Part shown: positions 26,253 through 27,803 of the stretch, piece by piece
Numbering within the stretch: the first letter of the stretch is position 1
Layout of the letters: each line of letters opens with the position of its first letter
NCBI GenBank assembly: GCA_019677205.1
Contig: JAAMXY010000155.1
Span: forward strand, 1 to 27,803
Reading direction: 5' to 3'
Length of the DNA: 27,803 nucleotides
Source of the DNA: Pinguiococcus pyrenoidosus
Lineage: Eukaryota > Sar > Pinguiophyceae > Pinguiochrysidales > Pinguiochrysidaceae
The notes under the pieces: model-generated
What the model was told of the DNA's origin: nothing
Seen by the model: the letters and a program-made list of their open reading frames with translations, nothing else
The model's database searches: none
Translations under genes and position numbers: made by a program

Positions 26253-27803
26253 CTAGTTTGCTAGAATGAAGATCGTTCCGCTGATGGATACTAGCCTGTC
26301 GCGAGATTGCTCGCTGTCGTCCCATAGCACCTCGCGACCCCGACCTCTCAAACTCACTTCCCGAATCACGGTGAGCCCGTGCTGCGCCGCTAGCTTCCTT
26401 GCGTACGAGGGCCTGCGTGGATCGAACGAATGAGAAGGGAGACATGAACCGTCCCCTGCAGCCGCCGCGGAGACGACGTACGTGTGCATCCATCGGCCAG
26501 TGTGGCGGAGCTGGTAGCCTTCCTTCTTTGCACTCGCCGAGTCCTGTGGGGAAAACAGGTGCAAGACAAGTGGCGGCGTGAGGCACTGGTGGAAGTCGCT
26601 GCGGAGCTCCTTTCGTACCGAAAACGTGTCCAAATTAAAAGCGAACACGGCCCCTTTTCTGAGCAGCGTCGATACGGCGGCAAACACTTCGTCGAGGTCG
26701 CCAAAATACGGCAACGAGTCCTGAAGAGCGGAGCGCACGTTGATGAGACTACGTGCACTACTGCCTGCGTCCCAAGCCGAGGACATGCTTTTACCGATGC
26801 CACCACCACATCGACGGATTTCGGATGCATGAGGTCCAGGACAGCGCCGAAATCAGCGTGATGAAGCTCGCGGTAAAGCCAGGTCTTGCGAGCCATGCTG
26901 ATGGCAACCTTTCGAGAGCACCAACAGCACCAACATGCCGATGAGACCCCATTTCCAGTTCGTTTCAGTGCCCGGAATGTGTGGCAGTTCTCCCCACCTT
27001 GCTCAAGTCCACTCCGATGACTCGGTTGGAGAGCCCTCGGAAGGCCTGGCCAATCTGCCCACTCCCACAACCTACTCGCAAAAGGAAACGTCAGAGAGGA
27101 ATGCCCCGCCAGGCGAGACTGCTGCATCTCTTACCCAGATCCAGCACGTCGAGCCAGTGCCAGCCATCGGCAGCCTTCATCTGCAACGCGTCCTCAACGC
27201 AGTCTCGAATCTGCACGCTCACGTTCTGAAACGCCAAGCCGAACGCCAGATCAAACTGGAGAAAGCATCAGCAACAGCGAAGAGAAAGACAAGGCAAGAA
27301 ATGAAAGAGAAGGAGGAGACGCCGCATCGCTTAGACATCCTTTGTGGTTCCTTGCCGACCCATTCAGCATACCTTGTCCGCAGCAGCTGCCGCGTGGTCG
27401 ACGGCTTCCTGGATGGAGAGAGGTGGCCTGGACTTCCCCTTCGCAGTGGCACCGGCAGCTGTCCCGGTCCCATCTTCTACCGCTGACGTCCCAGCGGCAC
27501 CAGGCGCCTCACTCGCGGCGCCGGTCCCTGCTGCAGCGCCTGCCGCGGCCGGATTCGGATTCTCGAGGAACGACTTGCGTCTGCCGGCGAGGTCGAAGAT
27601 GTAGCTGACATACGCCGGAGGGGCCCGCTTCAAGTTCGACGCCGGTACGCCACTGGGCGACAGCGTCTTCAGCGCATAATCCACTTCGGCGGCACTCGGA
27701 TTCACGGCCAGCGCCTTGCGATAGATTGACATGGCCTTCTCGTAGCTTCCGTTTCCGTGGTACGTGAACGCCAGGCCCGTCAGGGCAGTGAAGTCTCTGG
27801 GTC
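26253..27803 (-). CDS. TPR-repeat SAM-dependent methyltransferase (COG4976-like), 5' end beyond window
   Basis: Exons 27803(partial)-27373, 27255-27135, 27071-26998, 26908-26795, 26720-26619, 26543-26482 and 26412-26253 give 353 residues in the window; introns are 117, 63, 89, 74, 75 and 69 nt, all GT-AG. The frame is open to the window edge, so upstream exons are missing. The first visible residues form a TPR (LAFTYHGNGSYEKAMSIYRK), followed by LKRAPPAYVSYIFDLAG, which matches the APAAYV-LFD-YA entry of TPR-methyltransferases. An Ala/Gly-rich insert of about 60 residues follows. Then come FDLAFGLAFQ, SAM motif I LDVLDLGCGSGQIGQAF, motif II RVIGVDLSK, VDVVVASDSLPYFGDLDEVF (motif IV region), a strand GAVFAFNLDTFS, GRWMHTPSYARKLAAQHGLTV and a final strand. 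The contiguous motifs appear only after intron removal, which confirms the junctions. The substrate is unknown; the closest architectures I know are bacterial. Confidence 0.88.

Noticed and set aside
331-27803. Bacterial interpretation with TTG/GTG starts and overlapping ORFs
   Set aside because: Family motifs (FtsZ T7 loop, DUF616 signature, TMEM18 and methyltransferase motifs) become contiguous only after removing GT-AG introns, and ORC4, DP and PPIL4 are eukaryotic.
1-27803. tRNA, rRNA, transposon or viral genes
   Set aside because: Read by eye on both strands; no cloverleaf-type T-loop context, reverse transcriptase, transposase or terminal repeats were found. A tRNAscan or covariance-model search would be decisive.

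Overview
The window is nuclear DNA of a eukaryote, most likely a photosynthetic protist with a complex (secondary, ER-routed) plastid. Evidence: (i) most genes are interrupted by short spliceosomal introns (about 41-230 nt, typically 60-80) with GT-AG borders that restore reading frame and family motifs; (ii) the gene set is eukaryotic (ORC4, the E2F partner DP, TMEM18, PPIL4) but includes a cyanobacterial/plastid-type FtsZ; (iii) FtsZ and the first gene begin with ER-type signal peptides, and the first gene has an ALVAP stretch after it that resembles the ASAFAP-type motif of plastid precursors in red-lineage secondary algae. A stramenopile or haptophyte fits best, but the lineage cannot be fixed from this sequence. 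ORFs starting at TTG/GTG should not be read as bacterial genes.

Layout (strand): 331-1309 (-) plastid-targeted membrane protein of unknown function, 5 exons; 1633-3060 (+) ORC4; 3159-4322 (-) DP transcription factor; 5043-8279 (+) large type II membrane glycosyltransferase; 8383-12457 (-) 15-exon, 901-aa membrane/coiled-coil protein of unknown function; 12902-15332 (-) duplicated antibiotic-biosynthesis-monooxygenase (ABM) membrane protein, 5 exons; 15736-19871 (+) IQ-motif protein, about 14 exons; 19877-21628 (-) DUF616/TOD1-type glycosyltransferase, 2 exons; 22124-23646 (+) FtsZ, 2 exons; 23670-24434 (-) TMEM18-like, 3 exons; 24653-26143 (+) PPIL4 cyclophilin-RRM, 2 exons; 26253-27803 (-) TPR-methyltransferase, 7 exons, 5' end outside the window.

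The genes alternate strand almost perfectly, giving divergent promoters of about 220-720 nt and very tight convergent ends (5, 23, 98, 103 and 109 nt between stop codons). A TTTCCCGCC(A)ATTTT element, which contains an E2F-type core, lies upstream of ORC4, ftsZ and TMEM18 in the direction of transcription. The window also encodes DP, the E2F partner. This suggests, as inference, that DNA licensing and plastid division here share E2F/DP-type control. No RNA genes, transposons or CRISPR arrays were recognised.
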